NCBI GenBank assembly: GCA_015068725.1
Contig: SVKA01000017.1
Coordinates: 1 to 36,982, forward strand
From: Oscillospiraceae bacterium
Lineage (GTDB): Bacteria; Bacillota; Clostridia; UBA1381; UMGS1253
DNA: 36,982 nt
Direction: 5' to 3'
Part shown: in pieces, positions 8,335-17,075 of the stretch
Numbering within the stretch: position 1 is the first letter of the stretch
Layout of the letters: every line of letters begins with the position of its first letter
Program-made: the position numbers and the translations under genes
Notes under the pieces: model-generated
Seen by the model: the letters and a program-made list of their open reading frames with translations, nothing else
What the model was told of the DNA's origin: nothing
The model's database searches: none

Positions 8335-9164
8335 TGAAAAAATCATTTGCTGCCTATCCTTATCTTGTGTGGGCAATCATTTTTATCATTGCGCCGCTTC
8401 TTTTAGTGGCATATTATGGCTTAACTGTGGAAATGCCGGACGGCTCCATGGTTTTTTCTGTTGAAAATTTTTATAAGTTTTTTTCGTCGCCCATATTTAT
8501 GGCGGCTTTTTGGCGTTCAATATGGATGGCAGCTCTTGCTACAATTATATGCCTTATAATAGGCTATCCCGTAGCATATTATCTTTCAGGAAGTATATTT
8601 AAAAACAAAAAACTGCTTTTGTTGTTGCTTGTAATCCCCATGTGGATGAACCTTCTTTTGCGTACGTACGCATGGCTTATTCTGCTTGACAATGCAGGTC
8701 TTATAAACACTCTTATAAAAGCGCTCGGCTTTGAGCCAATCGAATTTTTGTATCACGAATATTCGATAGTATTTGGTATGGTATATAACTTTTTACCGTT
8801 TATGATACTGCCTATACATTCTGTGCTTGTAAAAATGGACAACTCGCTTATAGAAGCGGCAGGCGACCTCGGCGCAAATAAGCGCAAGGTGTTTTTCAAG
8901 GTTACATTTCCGTTATCTCTTCCTGGCGTAATTTCGGGCATTACAATGGTGTTTATGCCCGCTGTTACAACCTTTGCAATTTCGGATATTTTAAGCGGAC
9001 GCACAATTCAGCTTATGGGCAATATAATCGAAGACCAGTTTTTGAGAAGTGATAACTGGAACTTTGGCTCTACGATGTCAATTATTTTGATGGTGCTTAT
9101 CATTTTGTCTATGGTGATATCGTCAAAATACGAAAAGGAAAACGAGGGAGGCGGTCTGTTTTGA
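8334..9164 (+). CDS. potB: Spermidine/putrescine ABC transporter permease PotB
   Basis: This is a 276-residue integral membrane protein with about six hydrophobic segments. It carries the binding-protein-dependent permease EAA-loop (EAAGDLGANKRKVFFKVTFP, about residues 181-200), which docks to PotA. I prefer ATG 8334 over the in-frame GTG 8331 because AAGGAGG at 8320-8326 gives normal spacing to the ATG. The 3' end overlaps potC by four bases. Confidence 0.93.
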   Translation: MKKSFAAYPYLVWAIIFIIAPLLLVAYYGLTVEMPDGSMVFSVENFYKFFSSPIFMAAFWRSIWMAALATIICLIIGYPVAYYLSGSIFKNKKLLLLLLVIPMWMNLLLRTYAWLILLDNAGLINTLIKALGFEPIEFLYHEYSIVFGMVYNFLPFMILPIHSVLVKMDNSLIEAAGDLGANKRKVFFKVTFPLSLPGVISGITMVFMPAVTTFAISDILSGRTIQLMGNIIEDQFLRSDNWNFGSTMSIILMVLIILSMVISSKYEKENEGGGLF

Positions 9165-9949
9165 GCAAAGCTTTAAAAAAATTCTACGTCTTTCTTGTGT
9201 TCGTATTTATGTATGCACCGATTGTTGTTTTGATGGCGTATTCGTTTAACGATTCACGTTCAAGCTCGGCAATATGGCGCGGTTTTACGTTTGACTGGTA
9301 TATAAAAATGCTAAGCGATTCGCAAATGATGAAGGCGCTTCAGACTACGCTTGTCATAGCGCTCTCATCCTCGCTGATTGCAACAATTATCGGAACACTT
9401 GCCGCTATTGGCATAAACAATATGAAAAAACGCACAAAAAACGCTATTATGAATATAACGTATGTGCCCGTGCTTAGTCCTGATATTGTAACGGGTATAT
9501 CGCTTATGCTGCTTTTTGTGTTTTTGCGCGTGCCGCTTGGACGCTATTCACTGCTTCTGGCGCATATTACATTTAATATTCCATATGTGATAATATCTGT
9601 GCTTCCAAAGCTTAATCAGCTTAATAAAAATATGTACGAGGCGGCGCTTGACCTTGGTGCATCGCCGTCATACGCTTATCGCAAGATAATTATTCCGGAG
9701 ATTATGCCGGGCATCGTAACCGGATTTTTGCTTGCACTTACGCTTTCGATTGACGATTTTGTCGTAAGCTTCTTTACCTCGGGTGCAGGAGCATCAAATC
9801 TTTCAATCTACATTTATTCGGCTGTAAGCAAAAAATATAATCCATCAATAAACGCACTTTCGACAATAATGTTTGTTGTGATTTTCCTTTTGCTCGTTTT
9901 GATAAATTCTCGTTCAAAGGAAAAAACAAAAAAGAATGTCAATTATTAA
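9161..9949 (+). CDS. potC: Spermidine/putrescine ABC transporter permease PotC
   Basis: This is a 262-residue second permease with about six membrane segments and the EAA motif EAALDLGASPSYAYRKIIIP (about residues 163-182). It forms the transmembrane channel with PotB. The start is a TTG overlapping the potB TGA (TTGA), with GGGAGGCGG upstream at good spacing. Two genes in this operon use TTG starts, potC and potD, which may tune subunit ratios. Its stop codon lies in the left arm of a long hairpin. Confidence 0.93.
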   Translation: MSKALKKFYVFLVFVFMYAPIVVLMAYSFNDSRSSSAIWRGFTFDWYIKMLSDSQMMKALQTTLVIALSSSLIATIIGTLAAIGINNMKKRTKNAIMNITYVPVLSPDIVTGISLMLLFVFLRVPLGRYSLLLAHITFNIPYVIISVLPKLNQLNKNMYEAALDLGASPSYAYRKIIIPEIMPGIVTGFLLALTLSIDDFVVSFFTSGAGASNLSIYIYSAVSKKYNPSINALSTIMFVVIFLLLVLINSRSKEKTKKNVNY

Positions 9950-9982
9950 CAGACAGCGCAAATTTGCGTCTTCTGTTAATAA
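9943..9982 (+). promoter_or_regulatory. Long hairpin between potC and potD
   Basis: TTATTAACAGA (9943-9953) pairs exactly with TCTGTTAATAA (9972-9982). Inside it, GCGCAAA pairs with TTTGCGT after a 2/2 internal bulge. No T-run follows, so it is not a standard terminator. It may stabilise or process the mRNA at the permease/binding-protein junction, where binding proteins are usually needed in excess. Confidence 0.6.
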
Positions 9983-10015
9983 ATAATATATAAGAAAGAA
10001 GGAGAGAGGTTTAAA

Positions 10016-11074
10016 TTGAAAAAATCATTTAAAAGTGTAGCAATTATTTTGTGCGCAGCAGTCATTATGACACTGTGTTTGTCAGGATGCGGCTCATCAG
10101 GCGAAAAAACAACAATTCGCGTTTACAACTGGGGTGAATATATCGCCGATGATGTAATCGAGCAGTTTGAAGAAGAAACGGGCATCAGGGTTGAGTACGA
10201 TACCTATAACGACAACGAAAGCCTTTACGCCAAGATTAAAAAAGCAGGCTCGGACTCGTATGACGTCATTGTGCCGTCAGATTATATGGTCAAAAAGATG
10301 ATTGATGAGGATATGCTCGCGCCACTTAATTTTGATAATATTCCGAACTTTGAAAATATCGACCCACAGTTTAAAAATCTTTCGTTTGACCCCGAAAATA
10401 TGTATAGTGTGCCGTATCTTACAGATATGGTCGGAATACTATATAATATAGATGAAACGGGCAAAGAACTGACAGGCTTTAAGGATTTGTTTGACCCCGC
10501 ATATGCGCGCAAGGTGTGTATGCTTGATTCAATTCGCGATGCAATAGGTCTTACACTTAAAATGCTCGGCTATTCAATGAATGATACAAACCCGGAGCAC
10601 ATTGCCGAGGCGCGCGATATGCTTCTTGAGCAAAAGCCAAACGTGCTCGCATACGGAACAGATGAGCTTGCGCCAAAGGTTATGAGCGGCGCAGCAGCTA
10701 TGGCTATGGTATATCTCGGAGAAGGTATAACCGCCATAGAAGAGCAGCCCGAAAATATGCGTTTTGTAATTCCTGAGGAAGGAACAAACCGTGCTATTGA
10801 TAACCTTGTAATTTTAAAGACAAGCAAAAACAAGGACGCGGCAGAGCAGTTTATAAACTTTATGCTAAGACCTGAAATAGCGGTTAAAAACAGTATTGAA
10901 ACGGGATATTCAACACCTAATATGGCGGCAAAGGAGCTTTTGCCTGACGAAATCAAAAATGACCCGAATCGTTATCCTCCCGCCGAAATTCTTGAAAAAT
11001 GCGAGATTTATGAAACACTTCCCGCTGATAACACAGACTTTATCGATGCGTGGAATATGGTTAAGGCAAAATAA
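10016..11074 (+). CDS. potD: Spermidine/putrescine-binding lipoprotein PotD
   Basis: This 352-residue extracellular solute-binding protein has a lipoprotein signal: MKKSFKS, a hydrophobic stretch, then the lipobox LSGC with the lipidated cysteine near residue 26. The mature N-terminus contains the PotD-type VYNWGEYI and a later DYMVKKM. It would capture polyamine outside the membrane and deliver it to PotBC. The start is TTG 10016 with GGAGAGAGG upstream. It ends the operon, followed by a strong terminator. Confidence 0.95.
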   Translation: MKKSFKSVAIILCAAVIMTLCLSGCGSSGEKTTIRVYNWGEYIADDVIEQFEEETGIRVEYDTYNDNESLYAKIKKAGSDSYDVIVPSDYMVKKMIDEDMLAPLNFDNIPNFENIDPQFKNLSFDPENMYSVPYLTDMVGILYNIDETGKELTGFKDLFDPAYARKVCMLDSIRDAIGLTLKMLGYSMNDTNPEHIAEARDMLLEQKPNVLAYGTDELAPKVMSGAAAMAMVYLGEGITAIEEQPENMRFVIPEEGTNRAIDNLVILKTSKNKDAAEQFINFMLRPEIAVKNSIETGYSTPNMAAKELLPDEIKNDPNRYPPAEILEKCEIYETLPADNTDFIDAWNMVKAK

Positions 11075-11101
11075 AAAACAAATTAAATAGAGAGTATAAA
11101 A

Positions 11102-11137
11102 ACAGGGCAAGCCGCTTGGCTTGCCCTGTAATTTTTT
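11102..11137. terminator. Strong bidirectional terminator after potD
   Basis: A 12-bp perfect stem, ACAGGGCAAGCC (11102-11113) with GGCTTGCCCTGT (11118-11129), has a GCTT loop and is followed by AATTTTTT. The minus strand also has TTTTTAT after the stem, so it serves the convergent glycosyltransferase gene too. Confidence 0.9.
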
Positions 11138-11178
11138 CTGTTTTATCTCTGAACAGTTTCTTTTTCCATTTTCTTTTT

Positions 11179-12633
11179 TCATTTTCTTTTTTCAATATAC
11201 ATCTGAGCATATCCATAAAGCTGCTCAAGCGCACCACTTGCAAAAATCACGAAAATCGGAATCATAAAATAGTTATATCTGTTTTGCACCTCTATCACAG
11301 TATATATAAGAAAATATCCAAGCATCGTTACCAGCAGCAAAACCTCTCTGCGACTTTTATTATATATTGACATTATAACCTTGAAAAAGCACAAAAGTAA
11401 TATAACAAGCATAGTGCCATTTGTGAGCGGTTCATGCCATTTTCGTGCAAAATTGCCCGTTTTTGCCTCTATGCACCAATCATAGTTGTACGTTCCATAT
11501 TGATGCATAATTTTTTTTGCCCCAAGCACTACCAAATCAAGCTTGTTCTGCGTGCGCTCTTTTATAAGCCCATCAAGCGCCACCTCATCATATGCAAGCT
11601 GCGAATCCGCTTCGTTCCATCGCCCGTTGCTTTCTGCGTTTAAACCGACAGCAACCTTGTATTTGTAATTGCCCGAGGTTATATTTTTTTCTACATATCC
11701 GTTTGTAGCTATTAAAAAGCTTACTCCACTCATTAAAAAAAGATATATCGCCCAAAAAACTGCTTCGTAGCCTATAACCTTTTTTGCCGATGCGCCCGCG
11801 CGCTCTTTGCTCCATGTGCTCAATATATACTTATATATAAAATAGCACATTATTGCAATTATAAATATGAGCATTTCGGGGCGCATAAGCTGCGAAACCG
11901 TGGCACAAACGGCTGCAAGAGCTACATTTACAAGTCTGTGCTTAATCGGCTTTTCTATTGACACATAGATAGCCGCAAGAAAGAAAAAGCTCGCTATATG
12001 CTGATTTGACAAAACGGGCGAATACATAAGACGCGTCGGCAAAAATGCCATAACAATACCGGTAATTATCCCCGCACGTTTGCCATACAAGGTTTTTGCT
12101 ATTATCGCAGCTATGACGCAGCTTAGCGAGCTGAATATATTAAAAATAACCTGTATGGCATAGTAGCCTTCTCCAGAAATCTTGATTATGGCCGTTTCGA
12201 GCAATATAAACGGAAGATGGACGGGCCATATGCTATAATAATATACGTACTTTGTACTCAAAAGTTCTTCTATTTCAGATATGTTCGCATTTGCAAGCGC
12301 AAGCGCCGCATCGTAAGTGCTTTTAAAATCACTACTTGGCTCTATCGGCCATGAGCTGAGCATAATAAGACGTGATACAAATGCAGCTAAAAATATAAGT
12401 ATAAGCCACGGCTTATACGCATTTTGCGTCTTTTCACAAAAGCCATACAAAAACCACAGCATCGCCGCCGTTGCAGCGCTTACTGTTACAAAGCCTGCAC
12501 CGCTATTATGCGGGCCTGAAGCATTACCGATTATGGCAAACAGGAGAAATACACATACCAATATACATACCATAATGCGAATAGCATATTCAAGCCTGGT
12601 TCCCTGCCCACTTATTGAGCCATGCTTTTTCAT
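11179..12633 (-). CDS. Membrane glycosyltransferase, GT39/ArnT-like (GT-C fold)
   Basis: This 484-residue polytopic protein has roughly ten to twelve hydrophobic segments. An acidic/aromatic first outer loop, EPSSDFKSTYDAALA, follows the second membrane helix. That pattern is typical of GT-C enzymes using polyprenyl-phosphate sugars (PMT/ArnT/RgtA-like). It probably glycosylates a cell-surface polymer or protein, but donor and acceptor are unknown. I chose ATG 12633 with GAAAGGAG upstream; the in-frame extension to 12702 runs through the promoter region. A TATAAT for this gene is at 12673-12668. It is monocistronic and convergent with the pot operon. Confidence 0.75.
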   Translation of the reverse strand: MKKHGSISGQGTRLEYAIRIMVCILVCVFLLFAIIGNASGPHNSGAGFVTVSAATAAMLWFLYGFCEKTQNAYKPWLILIFLAAFVSRLIMLSSWPIEPSSDFKSTYDAALALANANISEIEELLSTKYVYYYSIWPVHLPFILLETAIIKISGEGYYAIQVIFNIFSSLSCVIAAIIAKTLYGKRAGIITGIVMAFLPTRLMYSPVLSNQHIASFFFLAAIYVSIEKPIKHRLVNVALAAVCATVSQLMRPEMLIFIIAIMCYFIYKYILSTWSKERAGASAKKVIGYEAVFWAIYLFLMSGVSFLIATNGYVEKNITSGNYKYKVAVGLNAESNGRWNEADSQLAYDEVALDGLIKERTQNKLDLVVLGAKKIMHQYGTYNYDWCIEAKTGNFARKWHEPLTNGTMLVILLLCFFKVIMSIYNKSRREVLLLVTMLGYFLIYTVIEVQNRYNYFMIPIFVIFASGALEQLYGYAQMYIEKRK

Positions 12634-12725
12634 ATAAGCGCTCCTTTCAAAAATATATCCGTGCTCTATTATAACAGAAAAAAAGTTTTTCAAGTTTTTC
12701 AATAAGCTTCTATTATTTTTATGAA

Positions 12726-12741
12726 TGTTTCACGTAAAACA
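12726..12741. promoter_or_regulatory. parS site 1 (one base from consensus)
   Basis: TGTTTCACGTAAAACA differs from the palindromic parS consensus by a single base, G to A, in the right half. It is a likely ParB nucleation site beside its own operon. Confidence 0.85.
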
Positions 12742-12764
12742 TTTGCGGTTTTAAAAAAATATTT

Positions 12765-12780
12765 TGTTTCACGTGAAACA
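12765..12780. promoter_or_regulatory. parS site 2 (perfect)
   Basis: TGTTTCACGTGAAACA is an exact match to the bacterial parS palindrome, 39 bp centre to centre from site 1. ParB loads here as a CTP-dependent clamp and spreads. The site lies 16 bases upstream of the parA -35. Confidence 0.97.
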
Positions 12781-12795
12781 TTTGGCCATAAACTC

Positions 12796-12824
12796 TTTAC
12801 TATTTAATCTTTATGTGTTAAAAT
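12796..12824 (+). promoter_or_regulatory. Promoter of parAB
   Basis: TTTACT (12796-12801), a 17-nt spacer and TAAAAT (12819-12824) lie 34 bases ahead of parA. Closeness to parS suggests that spreading ParB could repress it. Confidence 0.55.
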
Positions 12825-12857
12825 GTATATTAAGTTATCGCACAGGAGTGATTGTAT

Positions 12858-13622
12858 ATGGGCAAAATAATTGCGGTTGCAAACCAAAAAGGCGGCGTAG
12901 GCAAGACAACAACATCTGTAAATCTTGCGGCAGGATTGGCTTTTAAAGGAAAAAAAGTCCTTTTGGCAGATACAGACCCGCAGGGAAACGCAACAAGCGG
13001 CATCGGTATAAACCGCCAGGAAATTGAATATTCGATATATGATTGCCTTATAAATTCCACCCCCGCAAAAGATGCAATAGCGCGCACATATCAGGACAGA
13101 CTTGATTGTCTGCCTTCAAATATTGAGCTTGCCGGTGCAGAGGTTGAGCTTGTTGGTGTAGAAAACAGAGAGGCACGCCTTAAAACGTGTCTTGCCTCTG
13201 TAAAAGATGATTATGATTTTATAATAATAGACTGTCCGCCTTCACTCGGACTCATTACTCTTAACGCATTTTGCTGCGCCGACTCTATACTTATACCCGT
13301 ACAATGCGAATATTATGCGCTTGAGGGCCTTTCGCAGCTGACAAAGACGATAAAAACGGTCAAAAAGGTATTTAATCCGAACTTATCAATAGAAGGAATA
13401 GTCGCAACAATGTTTGATTCTCGTACAAATTTGGCAATACAGGTTATGGACGAGCTTAAAAAGTTCTTTAAGGACAAGCTTTACGCAACTGCTATACCGC
13501 GAAACGTGCGTCTTAGCGAAGCGCCAAGCTTTGGAGAATCGATTCTCACATACGATATCACGTCAAAAGGCGCTGATGCCTATCTTGCGCTTGCAAGCGA
13601 GGTAATTGCGGCTAACAAATAA
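12858..13622 (+). CDS. parA: Chromosome partitioning ATPase ParA (Soj)
   Basis: ParA is a Walker-type ATPase that binds DNA non-specifically as an ATP dimer and is stimulated by ParB. In Firmicutes Soj also regulates DnaA. The 254-residue protein has the deviant Walker A KGGVGKTTT (11-19), Walker A' DTDPQGNATSG and Walker B IIIDCPPSLGLIT. I chose ATG 12858 with AGGAG at 12844-12848; an in-frame TTG at 12852 is too close to that site. parB follows after 23 bases. Confidence 0.97.
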   Translation: MGKIIAVANQKGGVGKTTTSVNLAAGLAFKGKKVLLADTDPQGNATSGIGINRQEIEYSIYDCLINSTPAKDAIARTYQDRLDCLPSNIELAGAEVELVGVENREARLKTCLASVKDDYDFIIIDCPPSLGLITLNAFCCADSILIPVQCEYYALEGLSQLTKTIKTVKKVFNPNLSIEGIVATMFDSRTNLAIQVMDELKKFFKDKLYATAIPRNVRLSEAPSFGESILTYDITSKGADAYLALASEVIAANK

Positions 13623-13645
13623 TCCAAATACGGAGGTATTAATAT

Positions 13646-14539
13646 ATGGCAAAACGAGGTCTGGGCAAGGGAATAGGTGCACTTTTTGGCACTGAAGCAA
13701 ACGAAACCGATATTATAGAGCGTGATATAAGCTTTATAAATAACATTTCGTCTGAAAATGTTACCGAGCTTAAAATTTCACAAATTGAGCCTAATAAAGA
13801 GCAGCCGCGCAAAGCCTTTGATGAGGAAAAGCTTGGCTTGCTCGCCGATTCTATAAAAAAACACGGCGTAATTCAGCCGATAATCGTCAAAGATTTAAAT
13901 AACGGTTTTTATCAGATTGTAGCGGGCGAGCGTCGTTGGCGCGCGAGCCGTATTGCAGGTCTTAGCAAAATTCCGGCTATTATCAGAAGCTATGACGAGC
14001 TTACCACAATGCAGGTGGCACTTATAGAAAATTTGCAGCGCGAAAACCTTAATCCTATCGAAGAAGCGCTCAGCTACAAGGCACTTTTAGACGATTTTTC
14101 TCTTACGCAGGAGCAGGTGTCTGAGCAGGTGGGAAAAAGCCGTTCTGCGATTGCAAACTCTATAAGACTTTTGTCGCTGCCGCAAAAAGTGCGCGAAATG
14201 CTTGAAAAAGGAACACTTTCAAGCGGTCATGCACGGGCTATCCTTTCCGTTAATGACGACGAAGCAAAGCTTTTGCTTGCAGAAAAAATTGTAGAAAACG
14301 CGCTCAGTGTGCGTCAGGCAGAGCAGCTTGCAAAATCGCTTAACAATCCTAAAAAGGGAAACAAAAAATCAGAAACAATTACGCAGCTTGATTTGCAGCT
14401 TGGCGAAATACAAAAACGTATGAGCGATATACTCGGCACAAAGGTAAAAATCTTAAACGGCGCAAAAAAAGGTAAAATAGAAATTGAATATTATTCAGCA
14501 AACGACCTTGAGCGTTTGCTCAGGATGCTTGATATATAA
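13646..14539 (+). CDS. parB: Chromosome partitioning protein ParB (Spo0J)
   Basis: ParB is a CTP-dependent DNA clamp that binds parS and recruits SMC to the origin. The 297-residue protein begins with the ParA-stimulating basic tip (MAKRGLGKGIGALFG). The N-terminal CTP-binding domain carries GERRWRASR (about 95-103), followed by ENLQRENLNPIEEA. A helix-turn-helix region follows around QVSEQVGKSRSAIANSIRLL, and a C-terminal dimerisation domain ends in LERLLRMLDI. GGAGGT precedes the ATG. Both genes and parS lie within 20 kb of dnaA, as expected for an origin-proximal centromere. Confidence 0.97.
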   Translation: MAKRGLGKGIGALFGTEANETDIIERDISFINNISSENVTELKISQIEPNKEQPRKAFDEEKLGLLADSIKKHGVIQPIIVKDLNNGFYQIVAGERRWRASRIAGLSKIPAIIRSYDELTTMQVALIENLQRENLNPIEEALSYKALLDDFSLTQEQVSEQVGKSRSAIANSIRLLSLPQKVREMLEKGTLSSGHARAILSVNDDEAKLLLAEKIVENALSVRQAEQLAKSLNNPKKGNKKSETITQLDLQLGEIQKRMSDILGTKVKILNGAKKGKIEIEYYSANDLERLLRMLDI

Positions 14540-14724
14540 TTAACAAACTTTTCCAAAAATAGCCGATTTTTGTCAAAAAACGCCCTTCGCACATTAAACG
14601 AACGAGCGTGCAGCAATATTCCGATATGTTTTAAGCTTATTTTTTAATACAGCGCATTTTAGGGGCGTTTTAGACCATGTCGCATTTTTGGGAAAAATTT
14701 CACATATAAAGGGGGCTTTGGTTT

Positions 14725-15219
14725 ATGATTTCCATATCACAAGCCGCACTTGAAATAATTGTGCTCGTTTGCGCTTTGCTTATCGCAGTTTTGATAGCGT
14801 GTCTTGTAATGAGCATACGAAACACCATAAAGCTTAAACGAATTATGCAAAATTGTCCATCGGGAAAGCTGGACGAAACAATCGCTTTGTATTATAATAT
14901 GGTAAGCGACCTTGCAGACGAGATAGACAAAAAAACCGAGCAGTTTGAACAGATAGAAAAGATGGTTCGTGCAGGCGTGCAAAAATTTGCCGTCGTGCAT
15001 TACGATGCGTTTAATGACATTACAAATAATTTAAGCTTTTCAATTGCGCTTCTCGATGCAGAGGATACGGGTTTTATTTTGACCTCCATCTATGGACGCA
15101 CCCACTCAAATTTGTACATAAAATCAATATTAAAAGGAAAATCAAATTCTACAATGTCAGACGAAGAAATCGAAGCTTTCGAGCGCGCTCTTCGCTCTTA
15201 TGATAACAAACTGAAATGA
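14725..15219 (+). CDS. DUF4446 family membrane protein
   Basis: This 164-residue protein has one N-terminal membrane helix (about residues 8-32), a short helical linker, and a C-terminal domain. The domain contains HYDAFNDITNNLSFSIALLD and FILTSIYGR, hallmarks of DUF4446. The family is commonly found next to parAB in Firmicutes, but its function is unknown. A GGGGG-type ribosome site lies ten bases ahead of the ATG. The 185-bp gap after parB has no clear promoter or terminator. Confidence 0.85.
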   Translation: MISISQAALEIIVLVCALLIAVLIACLVMSIRNTIKLKRIMQNCPSGKLDETIALYYNMVSDLADEIDKKTEQFEQIEKMVRAGVQKFAVVHYDAFNDITNNLSFSIALLDAEDTGFILTSIYGRTHSNLYIKSILKGKSNSTMSDEEIEAFERALRSYDNKLK

Positions 15220-15229
15220 GGTAATACTA

Positions 15230-15691
15230 ATGAAAAAATCTACAAAATCACTCTGGCTTTATTCCGCAATACTCTGTATAATAGCAATTGCGCTTGTTTC
15301 TACGGCAACGCTTTTGCAAGCGCGCCTTATATCTTCTGACGATGGCAGCATTCAGGTTTTAGGCACTTTTACAAAAAACGCCAACCAAAACATTGCAAAT
15401 CTTACAGAAGAAAATGTCAAGCTCACAAACGAGCTTCACGCTTTGCAAAACGAGTATAATACATTAAAAACAGACTTTGACATCGTATCGGACTCGAACG
15501 CAAAATACGCACGCCAGACAGAAATTATGCGCCAGATGTATATTGCGTTTCGCTACGAAAAATATGATGAGCTTAAAAAAATATTTGAAATGATTGATGA
15601 GCAGCAGCTTATCACAAAAGAAGAGGCAGATAAATATATTCCGGAGCTTTACGACAGAGCAAAAGCCGTTTTGGAAGAAGTATACGAATAA
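15230..15691 (+). CDS. Uncharacterised membrane-anchored coiled-coil protein
   Basis: I do not recognise this 153-residue protein. It has a basic N-terminus, one hydrophobic helix (about residues 9-30), then a polar linker. A heptad-like coiled coil follows from about 50 to 90 (NLTEENVKLTNELHALQNEY), and the C-terminal tail is acidic and helical. The C-terminal part would lie outside the membrane by the positive-inside rule. It starts 10 bases after the DUF4446 stop and ends 31 bases before serS, so all three may share a transcript. The shape resembles divisome or trans-envelope scaffolds such as FtsL/DivIC, but this is only topology. Confidence 0.7.
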   Translation: MKKSTKSLWLYSAILCIIAIALVSTATLLQARLISSDDGSIQVLGTFTKNANQNIANLTEENVKLTNELHALQNEYNTLKTDFDIVSDSNAKYARQTEIMRQMYIAFRYEKYDELKKIFEMIDEQQLITKEEADKYIPELYDRAKAVLEEVYE

Positions 15692-15722
15692 TAAATAATT
15701 TAACATACAAAGGGGAATAGAT

Positions 15723-17012
15723 ATGATTGACATTAAGCTAATAAGAACAAATCCCGACATCGTAAGGGAAAACATCAAAAAGAAATTTCAGGATGATAAG
15801 CTTGTCTTAGTAGACGAGGTTATCGCTCTTGACACAGAGTTTCGCGATGCAAAAACACGCTGTGATTACCTTAGAAGCCAGAGAAATTCTATAAGCAAGC
15901 AAATAGGCGCTCTTATGGGTCAGGGCAAAAAAGACGAGGCTGAAGAGGCTAAAAAACAGGTTGGCGCTATGGCTGACGAGCTTGCGGCTCTTAACGTAAA
16001 GGTTGACGAGCTTGAAGCGCAGATTCGCGAAAGAATGCTTGTAATACCAAACATTATAGACGATTCTGTTCCGATAGGTAAAGATGACTCAGAAAACGTC
16101 GAGGTTGAGCGCTTTGGCGAGCCTGTCGTGCCTGAATACGAGGTTCCTTATCACGTAGATATAATGGAGAGCCTTGATGGCATTGACCTTGACAGTGCAA
16201 GAAGAGTAAGCGGAAATGGTTTTTATTATCTTAAAGGCGATATTGCCCGTCTTCATTCTGCAATTTTGTCATATGCGCGCGACTTTATGATTGACCGTGG
16301 CTTTACCTATTATGTGCCGCCATTTATGATTCGTTCAAGCGTCGTTACAGGCGTAATGAGCTTTGCCGAAATGGAAAATATGATGTATAAAATCGAGGGC
16401 GAGGACCTTTACCTTATTGGCACAAGCGAGCACTCAATGATTGGTAAATTTATCGATTCAAGCCTTGATGAGAGCGAGCTTCCCCAGACTCTTACAAGCT
16501 ATTCGCCGTGCTTTAGAAAAGAGGTTGGCGCACACGGTATAGAGGAGCGCGGCGTTTACAGAATACACCAGTTTGACAAGCAGGAAATGGTCGTTGTATG
16601 TAAGCCCGAGGACAGCGCAGACTGGTTTGTAAAGCTTTATACAAACACTGTTGATTTCTTCCGCTCGCTCGACATTCCCGTACGCACACTTGAGTGCTGC
16701 TCGGGCGATTTGGCAGATTTGAAGGTCAAGAGCATCGACGTCGAAGCGTGGTCGCCACGTCAGCAAAAATATTTCGAGGTTGGCAGCTGTTCAAACCTTG
16801 GCGATGCACAGGCAAGACGCCTTGGCATACGCATAAGAAATAAAGAAACGGGCAACTACTTTGCTCACACACTTAATAATACAGTTGTCGCACCGCCGCG
16901 TATGCTTATCGCATTTTTAGAAAACAATCTTCGCGCTGATGGCAGCGTCGCAATCCCCGAACCGCTCAGAATGTATATGGGCGGAAAAACAGAGCTTGTA
17001 CCAAACAAATAA
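15723..17012 (+). CDS. serS: Serine-tRNA ligase
   Basis: SerS charges tRNA-Ser and tRNA-Sec. The 429-residue protein has the N-terminal antiparallel coiled-coil arm (about residues 27-100) that grips the long variable arm of tRNA-Ser. It then shows class II motif 2 (FRKEVGAHGIEERGVYRIHQF) split around about 260-280, and motif 3 (NYFAHTLNNTVVAPPRMLIA) near 380-399. No T-box leader fits in the 31-base gap upstream, so it is probably read through from the DUF4446 unit. A two-stem terminator follows. Confidence 0.98.
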   Translation: MIDIKLIRTNPDIVRENIKKKFQDDKLVLVDEVIALDTEFRDAKTRCDYLRSQRNSISKQIGALMGQGKKDEAEEAKKQVGAMADELAALNVKVDELEAQIRERMLVIPNIIDDSVPIGKDDSENVEVERFGEPVVPEYEVPYHVDIMESLDGIDLDSARRVSGNGFYYLKGDIARLHSAILSYARDFMIDRGFTYYVPPFMIRSSVVTGVMSFAEMENMMYKIEGEDLYLIGTSEHSMIGKFIDSSLDESELPQTLTSYSPCFRKEVGAHGIEERGVYRIHQFDKQEMVVVCKPEDSADWFVKLYTNTVDFFRSLDIPVRTLECCSGDLADLKVKSIDVEAWSPRQQKYFEVGSCSNLGDAQARRLGIRIRNKETGNYFAHTLNNTVVAPPRMLIAFLENNLRADGSVAIPEPLRMYMGGKTELVPNK

Positions 17013-17022
17013 ATATAAATAC

Positions 17023-17075
17023 AAAAAGAGGAGCTATTGCAAAATGATTTCATTTTTCTACAACTCCTCTTTTTT
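17023..17075 (+). terminator. Terminator of serS
   Basis: AAAAAGAGGAG (17023-17033) pairs with CTCCTCTTTTT (17064-17074), and an inner AAAATGA/TCATTTT stem stacks inside. The right arm ends in TTTTTT, immediately followed by the first base of repeat copy A. Confidence 0.75.

Noticed and set aside
15692-15722. T-box leader for serS
   Set aside because: Only 31 bases separate the genes, too short for a T-box.
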